The notes under the pieces were generated by a model. That model was given only the letters and a program-made list of their open reading frames with translations. It had not been told where the DNA came from and did not search any database. DNA of 55,325 nt from a virus: positions 1 through 55,325 of the IMG/VR virus record IMGVR_UViG_3300017755_000007; one strand, written 5' to 3'. Position numbers and translations under genes: made by a program. Positions 25,375-38,600 of this stretch are shown here, piece after piece; the stretch's first letter is position 1; the number at the start of each line of letters is the position of its first letter.

Positions 25375-26595
25375 TCAAACGATAACGTTAATAGTGCCAT
25401 TCATCTGTGCATGAATGGTGCATTGATAATAAAGAGTGTTTGGAGCATCCATTGGGATTGTAAAGTACAATACCGAAGTTCCACTACCAGTTTGACCTGT
25501 AGTATATGGAGTTCCTGTTAATCCCTGAGTGCTTTGAACTCTAAATGGGTGTTGTCCCCCATTTGTACTATTGTCAAAGGCATATGTCATTCCTCTCATC
25601 ACATAGAGAGTGGGATCACTTGTGACTCCAGAAAATCCAGGACCATTAAATGTAAAGTTATTAGCACCATCAGCACCCAGTTCCCACCAAGTAAGTGGAC
25701 TACGAGTCACAACCCAATCAGTTCCATTCCAATATAAAGAATCGCCTTGAGTGATACCAGTAACATCAGTATCAGTTAATGCAGCAAGAGTTGTAGTAAG
25801 AGTACCATTGAAACTTACTGTTAGTGTATCACCAGTAACTTGTGTGGCAATATTAGTACCACCAGTAATTGTTAATGTATCGGAAGAAGTATTAGCAGTT
25901 GTACTTCCAGTATCCCCCGCAATGGTAGCAAAGATATTCTGTTCTCCTGCACCAGCTACATCATCAGCAGGAACAAAATTAGTTCCATTCCACTTCAGTA
26001 CTTGGTTAGTTGTAGGAGCAACAGTTGTAACATCAACATCAGACAGAGCATCAATCCCAGAATACTCAGTAAGAAGTTTTGCTCTAGTATCACCAACACC
26101 ACCAGAAGTGATGTTCATGTTCACATATGGATTATCATCACCATCAACTGTAAAGAAATAACCAGGTGTAGATGCTGCAGTAGGGGCATTACCTAATGTA
26201 GTATATTCATTTTTATAGGAAATTGTCGATCCTACACTAACACCACCAGTAGCACCATCAAAAATAGTAGTTAAACTTCCAGTGGTAATTCTAACGTCAC
26301 CTGTTCCGTTTGGAGCAAGAGTAATATCACCATCAGATGATGAAATGATAGAATTACCAGAAACGTCTAATGCAGATGTTAATGCATTGAAATTACCAGG
26401 AGAAAATGATGACCCATCATATTTTAAAACTTGACCCACTGCGGGATTTAATACAGAGATGCCCAAAGCAGACCCATTACCAATGGCGGTATATAGTTCA
26501 TTAAAATTATCATTAATTTTGTCACCGCCACTCCTTAGAGTATCACCTGTATTGTCATTGGCAACTGTGCCAATGTTTAGGGATTGTTTAGCCAT
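25375..26595 (-). CDS. Fibre-like protein with C-terminal cupredoxin tip, 406 aa
   Basis: Residues 1-40 (SLNIGTVANDNTGDTLRSGG, DKINDNFNELYTAIG) form an attachment motif I know from marine phage fibre and baseplate proteins. The middle holds shaft-like units ALSDVDVTTVAPTTNQVLKW / NGTNFV and ALTDTDVTGITQGDSLYW / NGTDWV. The last 100 residues form a cupredoxin-like domain with H349 (GGQHPFRV), C392, H395 and M398 (YYQCTIHAQMNG), the type-1 copper ligand pattern. A late box ends 20 bases before the ATG. I infer a short fibre whose tip is a blue-copper-like fold. An alternative is that the fold is kept for receptor binding and no metal is bound. Confidence 0.88.
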   Translation of the reverse strand: MAKQSLNIGTVANDNTGDTLRSGGDKINDNFNELYTAIGNGSALGISVLNPAVGQVLKYDGSSFSPGNFNALTSALDVSGNSIISSSDGDITLAPNGTGDVRITTGSLTTIFDGATGGVSVGSTISYKNEYTTLGNAPTAASTPGYFFTVDGDDNPYVNMNITSGGVGDTRAKLLTEYSGIDALSDVDVTTVAPTTNQVLKWNGTNFVPADDVAGAGEQNIFATIAGDTGSTTANTSSDTLTITGGTNIATQVTGDTLTVSFNGTLTTTLAALTDTDVTGITQGDSLYWNGTDWVVTRSPLTWWELGADGANNFTFNGPGFSGVTSDPTLYVMRGMTYAFDNSTNGGQHPFRVQSTQGLTGTPYTTGQTGSGTSVLYFTIPMDAPNTLYYQCTIHAQMNGTINVIV

Positions 26596-26615
26596 TACTC
26601 GCTACAATTTTTAGT

Positions 26616-26623
26616 TATTTATG
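26616..26623 (-). promoter_or_regulatory. T4-type late promoter box CATAAATA
   Basis: CATAAATA on the minus strand overlaps the TAA stop codon of the 7027-aa gene and lies 20 bases before the ATG of the 406-aa gene, giving the fibre genes their own late start. Confidence 0.7.
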
Positions 26624-29600
26624 AGATTACTTCAGGGTCAATTACCTCTTCCCCATATAAGGAGATATCTGGTGCAGTCCAATCATCAGGAACTGTTGTT
26701 TCAACGTTCACATCTGGATTTTGATATCCAGTTCCAGTGTCTGTAACAGTAACACCAGCAACACCAATCAATGCCCTAACTTGACCTTCAAAACCAGAGA
26801 TAGAGTCAAGTCTTACTGTAGGTCTAGAAGTATATCCAGATCCACCAGCAGTGATTTGTACCTTTTCAATAAATCCTGAAGTGAGATTGGCAGTTGCTTG
26901 TGCGTTCTGACCGAATACAGATCCAAGATAATCAAATGTAATTAAAGAGTTTGAAGACTCAATAACAGCAACCTCACGATCACTAACTTCACCTTGAATA
27001 TCTATGAAGTCACCTGCTTCAACTGGAGGTACAACAACATCAGCATCAACGTCTGCCTCAGAACCAACGTATGAGAATGCAACGAAAGTAGATCCGAATC
27101 TAGGAATCTCCGAGAAGATGATTCTAGAACCAACAATCTCAAAACCAACTCCAGGTTCCTGAAGAACTCCATTGATAGAAACAATAATATTATTTTCAGG
27201 GCGGATAGTTGAAGATTGAACACCATCTGTAAGTGTAAGAGAGTAGAATATCTCATCTCTTCTCAAATTGAAGGATTGGCGTAATGAGTCAAACTCGAAT
27301 GAAATATCATCCAATTGTCTTAACTTACCAATATAGAATCCAGTAAAGGAAGATCCAATATCAGGTGGTTCGGAGAACTGAATCTTATCAGAGAACGCAG
27401 TATATGCAGCACCCGCACCAGGTGGTTGTAGAATGCCATTGATGAAGATTAGCATATGACCTGCAGGATCTGGTAGATACTGAGTGCCCTTCTCAGTGGT
27501 AAGATTGAAGGTAGTTTGAACACCGTCAAATCCACGGAAGAATCTCTTAACTCTTGCTTTCAGAATCTTTCTAGTAAGAACACTTGAACGATAACCTTGT
27601 GGACCTCTTAGACCATCTCTACCAGTAAACGTTCCAATAACATTTGTTAGGTATAATCTCTTACTAAGTCCAACATCACGAACATCTTGCACAAGACCAG
27701 ACGCTGCACCTGCAACAGTAGTTCTATTGGAAACTGTAGCAGTTCCCTGCAGAACAGTTTCACCCAATCCAAAATCACCAATAATATCTGTGATATTGAA
27801 AGAACCCTGTATTGGTGTGACATATATGTAATTATTATCAAGATCAACTTCGGTAATAGTTCCATATACGCTGGTGTCTTGTACACCACCACTAACCATT
27901 CTATAAAGTTTATTACCAACTTGGAATAGATCGAGAGTGGCATCTACAGAAACTGTTAATCTGAGATATCCGATAGAGGCAATTCTATCACCAACACTGA
28001 TATCAAGACCTGCATACTTCTTAACTTCAAGATATTCTCTAGAAGACTCGGGATAAACAACTGATGTAGTTTCAAGAGATCCTAATAAAGTCTCAGTATC
28101 AACAGTTAGAATACCACCAGTATTATTAGTAACAGCAGACTGATTAACTGTATAAGAAATGGGTTGTGCAGACTCGGTGCTAGTATATCCTTTGAATGAA
28201 ATATCTTCTTCAAAAGATCCTCTGACGTTGATAACGTGTAAGCGATTTTCAATGGCACTTACTTGTGCTGTAGTGGTATTGGTGGCACCTTCAATAATAT
28301 CAGTGATTGACCAAGTTCCAGCAGTAACAGCAACATCGAGATACTTATAGTTTTCATCTTCATAGAATCCATAAACAATACCAGTTATGCTGCCATCACC
28401 TTGCTTTTGAACCACTTCATTCATTGTGAAAGGTCCATCAGTAATATTACCATCAATTCGGAATCTCTTATATGCTTTAGCAACCTTAGCTTCATTTATA
28501 GCAATTGTTTGAATCTCTGCATAGGTATCTTTATCAAGGGAATAGAAATAATCAGATCCAATAAGTTCACCACTAATTCCGACAGGAATATCTCTAGTTC
28601 CATAAGATTTAGTTTGAATTGTAATTGAATTTGTTAAATCAACATTAGTGTAATGATTACTAGATTTTAATTGTTCTTCAATGATATCAATATTGCTTCT
28701 GATGAATCCCATGACAGATTTTCCATCATAGTTAGCACCAGCAGTAGAATCGTAGAATTTGTAGAATCCTGAAGTAGGAGATGGACTTATTAGATCATTA
28801 TCCAATGCTCTTCTAAAGAAATCCTGTAAGAGATCTAAAGTAAATTTCTTAATATTATATTCAACATTTGCATAAAATTCTTGACCAGAAACAGCAACAT
28901 ATGTTCCCAAGACTTCATTCGATAACTTAGCGCCCCAAGCAAATACACCTGGTCCACCAGTAATATCTAAAAGATAAATGGATCCTGCATTTGAATTTTG
29001 ATCATCTCCTCCTGAAGCAGCAATATAAAGATTGCCGCTAATAAGTGTTACTGCACTACCAAATAAATCTGCAACGTTGGCATCAAATGCGCTTTCAATA
29101 ATTCCGTTAGTCCCATCTAAATCATACAAGAACACCAAACCTTGAGTAGCAACTCCACCACTAGATAATTGATCGTTAGGGGCACCAACAGCAACTTTAC
29201 CATTATCAATAGTCATTGAATGACCAAACTTGATTCCTGCAGCACCACCACCATCACCACCAGCGACGGGAGTCAACTCTACTTCATTAGTACCATCTAG
29301 ATCAAACACCCATGCTCCACCTCTAGCAGCATTACCACCGACTGTCATATTGGGAGAGAAAACACCAATCTTATTATCACCAATAACTACACCATAACCA
29401 AATTGATCCCCTGTTGAAGAACCCGCATGAGTGAACTTAACTTCATTTGCACCATCAGCAGCATCATAAACATAAACAGCACCTGTGCTACTTGTTTCAC
29501 CAAGAGCACCAACAGCAACTTTACCATTTCCAGCAGCGACTGAGAATCCGAACCTATCACTAGCAGCAGCATCGGATGCTTGAATACTATATTCAAAATT

Positions 29601-32600
29601 ACCACTTAAATCATAAACACATACTGCACCTTGTTGTGCTTGATTGTTTGCTGCACCACTCCAACCGTTAGCACCGATGTAGACTTTATTGTTGAAGATA
29701 GCAACAGATTGTCCAAAGTAATCGTTAGATCTTTGGGTTAGATCAGAAGTACTCATATCAATTTTAACTTCATTACCACCATCTAAATCGTAGATGTAAA
29801 CTCTGCCTGCATTGGCAAGACCATTCATAGTTTCGCCATATGCACCAATAGCAATCTTACTATTTCCAATTGAAGTAGCATTTCCAAAGTAAGCGAAAGA
29901 AGATTTAACACCAGGGAAAAGTTGAACTTGATTTGAACCATCTTGATCATAAACATATACGGTTCCATTACTAGTAAGACCATCTGTAGATGCTAGACCT
30001 GCACCAATGACTACTTTTCCGTTTCCACTAGACATACTCTCAGCAGTTCGACCAATTTGGGAATTGTTAGCGAGTGCAGGAGTAAGTTTGATGTCATTTG
30101 CAGTTCCTGTAAAATCAAGAAGTGCTGTTGTATTACTCAGAATATTGAGTTTATTGACAAGAGTTGCAAATCCAAAACCAAATTCTGTGGTAATGAACAA
30201 TCTGTACCACCCATTACCAAAAGGAATTGCTCCATGCCCAGTAACAGTAAGACCAGAGGTAGTAAAGATACTTCCAATTTGTCCTGTGGTTAAATTGGCA
30301 TTGAAATGTGCGTTCTCAGTGCCAGAATCTAAGAATACTGTAAATCTTACATTGTTATATTCAGATGCTTTTACAAACATAGACGAGGTAAATGTTTGTG
30401 TTGGATTAACCGCACCACTATCAAATTTCAATGAACCACTATCAAATTTAGATCCATCACTATCAAAGGTATCAAATGAAGTTAAACTATAAGATCTTTG
30501 AATATGATGTTGTCCTGTGGTTTCAGTAATTGCAATTTTTTCAGAAGTAATTGTATTATCAGGGGAAGTTCCTGTATTTACAGATACTTCAGTTAATGCT
30601 GTTGTCCAATTAGAATCAAATTGTTCTGGAGTTGTCCAAAGATTAGTAGGAATTATAGAACCTTCAATTAGAGAAGAAATTGCACTAGCAGTTTCGATGG
30701 TTTTGACATTAGAAGTATCATTGTACCATTCATGTACAACGGACACACCATTCTCACCAATCGTTGCCGAGGCACCAGATGGAGCAGTTATAGAATCGTC
30801 ATCTGCAAAAATTGTTCCAACTAAGGAACCAATAATCATGGTGGATCCTGAACTATAAAGAACGGTTGCTGTTGTAGATCCATTAGTAATAGTTTCACCA
30901 GCAATAAATGTCCCGTAGAATGAAGAGAAAGTTAATGTATACGCAACTTGAGTATCTGTAGTGTTACTTGTTATGAAATCATATTCAATATTATTAACAA
31001 TATCTTCAACGAAAGAATTGTATACCCAAGAATCTTGACCAAACTGATTATTTACACTAGCAGCAATTTCTTGCTTGTAATAGTTTTCATTAAATAAGAT
31101 ATTCTTAACTGCACTTCTTGCTTCAATTTTTCCTGGGAATAATGTATTCAGAGCAGTATCAAGAAGTTCTCTCATTCTACAGGAAACTGTATCAATGTCA
31201 GTTGGAGTAATTGAATCTCTATATGCAGTATTATTTGTAAATGCTGCAGCATATTGAGGACTAGTTACATTAGTGCCTCTATCATAGAGAAGATTTTTAA
31301 TTGCTTTTTCACCAAGAGTTCTAATTTGCTCATTGGCAAAGAAGAATGTGTATAGTTCATTATCGATTGTGATAATTTTCAAATCAGTAGTCAAGAACTT
31401 CTGCATCTGAGTGATGGTACTATTATTACCACCAGTTTGAAGATCTGATATCATTGCAACAATAAGATCTTGAATATAACCAGAATAAACAGTTCTTGTA
31501 TAAGTTGCTGCTGTAAATGTTCCGCTATTCAGACTATAACGAAGTTCAGTTCCAAGCAATCCAAGATTAGTTGCAGATGTTCCAACAATTTCTTCTGCGA
31601 TGTATCCTCTGTTGAAGTACAATCTATCTGCAGCAGTATTGTAATCTAATCCAGTTGGTGCAATTAGATCATTGATAGCGTCAATTAAATTATCAATAGC
31701 AGTTTGTACATTTGCACACTGCCCACTATCATTAGTAATACCCCAATCACCAGTAATAATATTGTCTGTATTGGTATAATCAAGATCACCATTGATCGCT
31801 TGCTTCATATAGTAACCAAGTCTCTCATGTGCATATGCAGACTGCCAAACTTGAAGTCTGATATGTTGAATCTCATTAATGGTATTGAGATAGAATTTAG
31901 CAGCAGTGATTGTATTGTCATTACCACCATATTCAATATCATTTGCAATTTCACCAACGATAATAGCAAGGTCAGTCTTACAACGTTCTGTTCCTGCAGT
32001 ACCACCACCAACATTTCTTGGCATAGTAGAAGCAAGATCTGGATATCTAGAAAGCATATCAGCAGATGCTTTATCTACGATAACTGAAGCGTTTGCACGA
32101 ATTAAGTTTGCTGCATCACGGAATCTATAACGATCATCAGCACCAATACTATGTGCATAAACATAATCATTAGTTGCATCGTGATATGAGGATGTGAATG
32201 GAACTTCATAGTAAGCATCCACTGTTCCACCAACGAACTCAACAATAGGATCTACCTTTGTTATAGTGGCAATATGATCAGCATTAGCATCATTTGTTGT
32301 AGTTCCAATTGCCTCACTAATAGTATCCTCTACAATATCCAAGAGATTATTAACTGTGGATACAACGTCGGCACAATCAGATGTTGAATAATTCAAAACA
32401 GTTACTGCATCAGTATCTGCCGAGACGAATGTGTGAGGATATTGCTGTCCTACTGGTGATGCGCCAACATTCACAGTAAATGTGTTTGTTGTAAATGCAT
32501 CAATTTTAATAGTGCTTTCATGTACTGGATCAGTTGCTCTAGGATAAGCATTAACACACACATCCCCATCTGAGGTACAAGTAAACTTCAGAGAACCTGG

Positions 32601-35600
32601 AGCAATTCTAATATAATCACTAGTTGTAAGTGCATGAGGAGTACCAAAGGTAAGTACCATATTTCCATTTTCAGGAGTGTATGAAACTGTACTTGGAGTT
32701 AAAGTTGTAAGTGTTGTATAGGAAGAATCTGTAACAGTTGCATCAGTAAATTGAGTAAGTCCATGACTTCCAGTAATGGTGATAGGAATATAGTTAATAA
32801 TCGAGGACATATGACCTTGAATAGTTTGTAAACCAGTCAACAACTGATTATCATCAACTGTTGAATATCCAACAATACCACTAACAGGAGTTACGGTTCT
32901 ATCAACTAATCCCGCAGAAATATCCCAGATGTGACTATTACTTCCATTACGCATATCCTCAATCAACTCAGTCAAGACTGACTTATATGTCAGAGCAAAA
33001 TTAGTCGTGCTTAGGGACTGTGTATAATTCCAAACAAAAATTTCACCTGCAGATTCAGCATTATTGGGGTCAGCAAATTTACTACCAGCAATAACTCTAT
33101 TATCGCCAACTGCAAGTGCAAAATCATCTCCAAGATAATCATATTGAGATCCTTGTTCTGTGGAGTTTAGAACAAGTTGATTTGTTCCATCAAGATCATA
33201 AGCATAAATTTTACCAGCACTAGGTTGTACAATACCAGAACCATTTGTTATTGATCTAATAGGAGCGCCAACAAATACCTTTCCTTGATTTACAGCAACC
33301 GATGCCCCAAAATTACCACCAGTACCATCAGTACCAGCAGATGAAAGGACAACTTCATTAGTACCATCTAAATCGTAGATGTATGCATTATTGCGATATT
33401 TTGCACCAACTGCAATTTTATTTTCACCGATAGCAACATGCCAACCGAATCTATCATTTTCAGCAGGCGAAGTATGATTAATTTTAACCTGATTCGTTCC
33501 ATCAAGATCAAAAACATATACAGATCCAGTTGCTGAGGCAGTATCATCATCATATGGAGCACCAGTAACAATCTTATTATTTCCAATAGCAACTGAATGA
33601 CCCAACTCGTCACCAGTAGCAGCATCAGAAGCAACAATCTTAAGTTCGTTAGTACCGTCTAAATCAAAGCGATATACAGCACCTTTGGAACTATCATTTC
33701 CATATGCACCAACAACCAAGTAATTACCATCAATAGCAACAGAATGTCCGAAATAATTACTTGCTGCAGCATCACTGGCAGTAACTTTAATTCTATTAGT
33801 ACCATCTGCGTTAAAGATGTAGACTGAACCTGAATTAGTTCCATCATCAGAGTCAGATGGAGCACCAACTGCAACCTTATTATTGTTTACAGCAACTGAA
33901 TAACCAAAAGTATCATTTTGTCCAGCATTTGAAGAACCTGCAGTTATCTTAACCTGACTTCCACCATTTAGATCAAAGATATATGCAGATCCAGAATTCT
34001 CTGCATCATCATCATCTTGATACGCACCAACAACCATTTTATTCGTTGTTCCATCATCTGAAACAGCAACTGAAGATCCAAAGTAATCATATGCAACTGA
34101 ATCGCTAGAACCGTATACTGCAGCAGCAGTACTATAATCAAGTTGATATGGTGATGCTGCAGTAGCAACAGCATCACCCTCTTCAGAGAGAAGATCGATA
34201 TTCTTAAGAACTGCAGTAGCAGCATCATAGTATCTGTGGGTTTTGTTTGCAAATCCTCTAGGAGATGTCCCAACATTTACAGTAACTGTAGTTCCACTTA
34301 CTGCCGTTACATCAAGTGTAACACCGAATGACGGATCAGTAGAACGTGGATATGTATGATTTGTAACATAGTTATCCTTATCACAAGTAAATGTCAGGGA
34401 GTTTGCAGCAATAGTAAGAGTGGATGAAGTTGTATAACTATGAGACCCGATTGTAAGTACAAGAAGACCTGTAGATGAATCATAAGTTGCATCGGTTGGA
34501 GTCTTATTGGCACTATCGATAGTGATAGCGTTTGTTGTAGCACTTACAAACTGGTGTAAACCACCATATTGTCTAGTAGATCCAGTAATTGCATCATTGT
34601 TGAATTCTTCACCATCAGTAAAGGACTCAGTACCAGACCAATCTTGAGTATATGTTTGACCGTTTGTTCCATCAAAGTGAAGGAGGAGTTTGGTGTTTGC
34701 ATCACCGTGGAACATACCTGTGGGAGCAGTAAACGTTGCCGTGTAACGAGCACTGTTAGAGACTCTAAAGTCGTCAAAATATCCAGGAGTAACAGCAGAA
34801 CCTGCATAGTCAGCACCAATTCTAATTGGTTTTGTTGAACCGTAGTTGCTAGCGTCTGAGTATGTACCACCCTCTTGAGTGCCATTTAAGAACAACTTAG
34901 TGTCAGTACCACTTCTAGAAATAGCAACATGATACCAGGTATCAACTACAAGAGTTGTTGCGCCAGTAATAGTTACAGAACCATTATTGTAATACTTAAT
35001 ATTTGCACCATCGACATACAGATAAGGAGCAAGTTCCGTTGCACCAGATCTCATATCAAAAATAGTCTTACCACCAGCAGCAACACTGTTCAGTTTGATC
35101 CAGGTTTCAACAGTAAAGTCTCCAGAAGCAAATCCAAACTCTGTAGAAGTTGGAATAGTTAGATACTCATCAATAGGTACTGGACCAACGTTTACCGTGA
35201 TTGTAGTATCAGTTTCTGCTGTAATCGCGAGAGCAGAACCAGATGCAGGATCGGTAGCACGAGGATACGCATAATTATTAGTATTATTATCCGAACCACA
35301 AGTAAATACAATACCATCATCAACAATTGTTACTGTATTTGATGTTGTAAGAGTATGAGTACCGATAGTAATAACCATATCACCCGTGAATGGGTTATAT
35401 GTTGTTCCTGTAGCAGCAGTAAACGACCCTGTAGCGCCACCGCCAGCAATAATCGCATCATCAACACCACTTACAAAACTATGCGCTGACGTACCCTTAG
35501 AGAGTGCTAGACATGCGCTACCAAACTTAGAGTTTGCTGTATTAAGTTGAGCACCTGCAACAAATGATGCAGTATGATAGTCTTGACCTGTAGATTGAGA

Positions 35601-38600
35601 TCTACCAATTTTACCAAGATAAAGTGTATTTCTTGCTTGACTATATCCAATAATTTCTGCCTTAGTATCTGCTGTTCTGATAATTTGACCACTAGAGAAG
35701 AATCCACCACCAACAAGATCAGTAAAGGTTAGTTTTCTTACTGCCATATTTTCATTGGCACTAAAGTCGCCAGTATTACCGCCATAAAGAACACGGTAGT
35801 TTCTGATAAACTCATCATCAGTAAATTCACCAGTTTCATTATCGTAAATTACAATATTATTACTAATAGATTCATTATTAGGGAAATCTGCATTAAATGC
35901 AGTTACATTATCAGTAAAATCAACGATACTTACTTGTGAATTGGAAATATCATCAATAATCTTATTAGGATAACTAATTGATGTTAATCTGTTGAACAGA
36001 AGACCAAAGAAAGAAGATCCAGATGAAATATTAACCTGTTCAATAAACTCTTGAGTTATAGGATCCTGATATGCGCTAGTAGAAGTGATACGAGCAACAA
36101 CACCAGATTGAGCACCAATAATAACATCATTCAGTTGAATATTAAAGAGACCAGGTGTGGACTGATATGTTCCTGCAGTCTTACTTAAAGTTAAATCATT
36201 GGTAACTTCAATATCAGTAGAATACATTGGAGTGTCTTCCTGATGAGAAGTAGCTGCTGTCCCAAGTTGTCCTCTAGTTACGACAATAGTTGTCGAATCT
36301 GATCCATTGGTTACGGAGGTAACTGTAACAATTTCAGAGGCAATTTGATAATCATCATTCTCCACAAACGTTCCAATAGGAACTGGTGTATCAACACCTG
36401 CTGCTGTAGAAACTACCTCAACATTTGTAGTTGAAGCTCCAATACCATAGCGAAGTTTTGCAATAGGAGTTTCTTGACCCGTTTCAAGGTTAATTGTTTC
36501 TACGACTGCAAGATCTCCATCCAGATTTGTAATTTGTTCGTTAAAAACAAATAATCCATTGCTGTAGATACCACTATCAATAGTTTGAAGAGTTCCAGAG
36601 AATCCAGTAGCACCAACTTGACATTGCTCACCACTAACAAAAGTTCCTTCAGTGACAAATCCACGAATAGTATCACCAATAACATTAGTGACAGTAAGTC
36701 TTGCTCCAGAAGTAATTCCAATTAAAGTATTACCGACATTAGGGAAAATACCGCTCGTGAAAGAGAATTCCAAATCAACAGTTGCAATTTGCTGAATTCC
36801 TACGCTCACATACTTAACACTTGCTGGAGGTGAAGGTGGTTCTGAGAAAATAATTGAATCTCCTTGAACTTCGAAGGAAGCATCTGGAGTTTGTGCAACA
36901 CCATTTAGAACAACAAGAAGTTGATTAGCGTTAGCAATTACATTTTCACCATTAACTGTTAGTGGGAATTGCGTTCTTTCGCCATCAAATAAATTGGACA
37001 TATCATCAAGACGTTGAACAACGGAAGTGAGGATATTCTCAGAAGAGGTCAATCTTCTTTGACGGAATAAAACTTCAGTATTATTGAACTCAGAGTAAAT
37101 TGGTTCCGCCAGAGCAAAGTTTTGAATATTTGGTACAGTTGCTTCTCTAGCGAGTTCAACAGACTTAGTTAATTCAAAATCAATTTCTCTATTTGCGGTA
37201 TACCCATACTCTCCCAAATTAAGTTCACCAAAAACCTTAAATGATGCAGGGTGAACATTTTTAATTAGAATATCTTTCCAATCATCAATAGAAACCGAGG
37301 ACTTAACTGCATATGAGAAATCTTGATAATAGTAAGAGTCTTGAATTTTTTGAATAATCTCAGAAGGTTTTCCAACATCATCAATGAATTGACCCGTTGT
37401 CTTGGTAATAGGTCCAATCTCTAGAACACCTTTAGCAATATTAAGATCGCTAATAACACCAGAGGACTTAGAAATTACACCAGTAACTTTTTGATTTTCT
37501 GAGAAAACTCCCGTGTAGTCAACGACTTTTAAAATTCTAGGTCCAACTTGCCAACCTTGGTTTGTAGAAACAAATCCAGTAGCAGTTGCATTTTCTAAAC
37601 TATCTCCTTGGTAAACCATTTCACCTTCTAAGAAGGTCGAGGTAATAACATTTGCTTCTGCAGCTGCACCAAACGATTCTGTCAATACTTGCTGTCTACC
37701 CGTTCCAGCATTAGCAAATGTAATAGCATCACCCAATTCAGCGTTAGCTGGTGTAATAGCAAGTTTCAGTTGATCTCCATCAAGGGAATTTGCTGTACCA
37801 GTAATTGCATAATAAGTAGTGTTTCCATTAAGTCTACCAACAGCACCAGAAGCGAGTGGGAATTCTATACCATCACCAGTATCAACTACATTAAGAGTAA
37901 CTGCAGAACCATTTACAATTCCATGTGGGAATGCAAATTGGAGTAGTCCCAAATCAAGGTTTACAACATAGTTGAAAGAAGATTTCAAAGATACTGTTGG
38001 TGCAGAAGAATAACCAGCACCAGGATCTTTAATAAGTATTTGCTCAATTCTTCCATTTCTAATACTTGCTTCGGCAATAGCACCAGATCCACCACCACCA
38101 GTAATAATGATAGCAGGTGCTTGCGAGTAACCAGAACCAGGATCAGTAACTGTGATACTATCCAGAATACTAGTAGATGTTAATTGCGCGTTGATTGGGA
38201 AAGTGATTTCAGGGCGCAACGTATAGTCATGTGGATAATCATAACCAAAGTTATTATTCTTAAGTTTTTTAATCTTACCAACATTTGTACCTTTAGTGAA
38301 GATTACTGCACCAGTTCCAAATGGAGGGATAACAACGTTGATTGCAGCACCAGATCCAGTCAGTCCAGCTCCAAGAATTCCATCAATGGATTCAATATCA
38401 ATAAATGCAGTAGTGTATCCCTTACCAGGAGATGTAATTGTTACCTGTTGAATTTGACCAGGAATAGTAACACCTTCATCAGTTTGTCCATTAGCGACTA
38501 CAATTGTTACCAATCCACCTTCACCATCACCACTGATAGGAACACTGTTATATGTCCCAACCTGATATTCAGTACCAGGTTCAGAGATCTCTGCTCTTTC

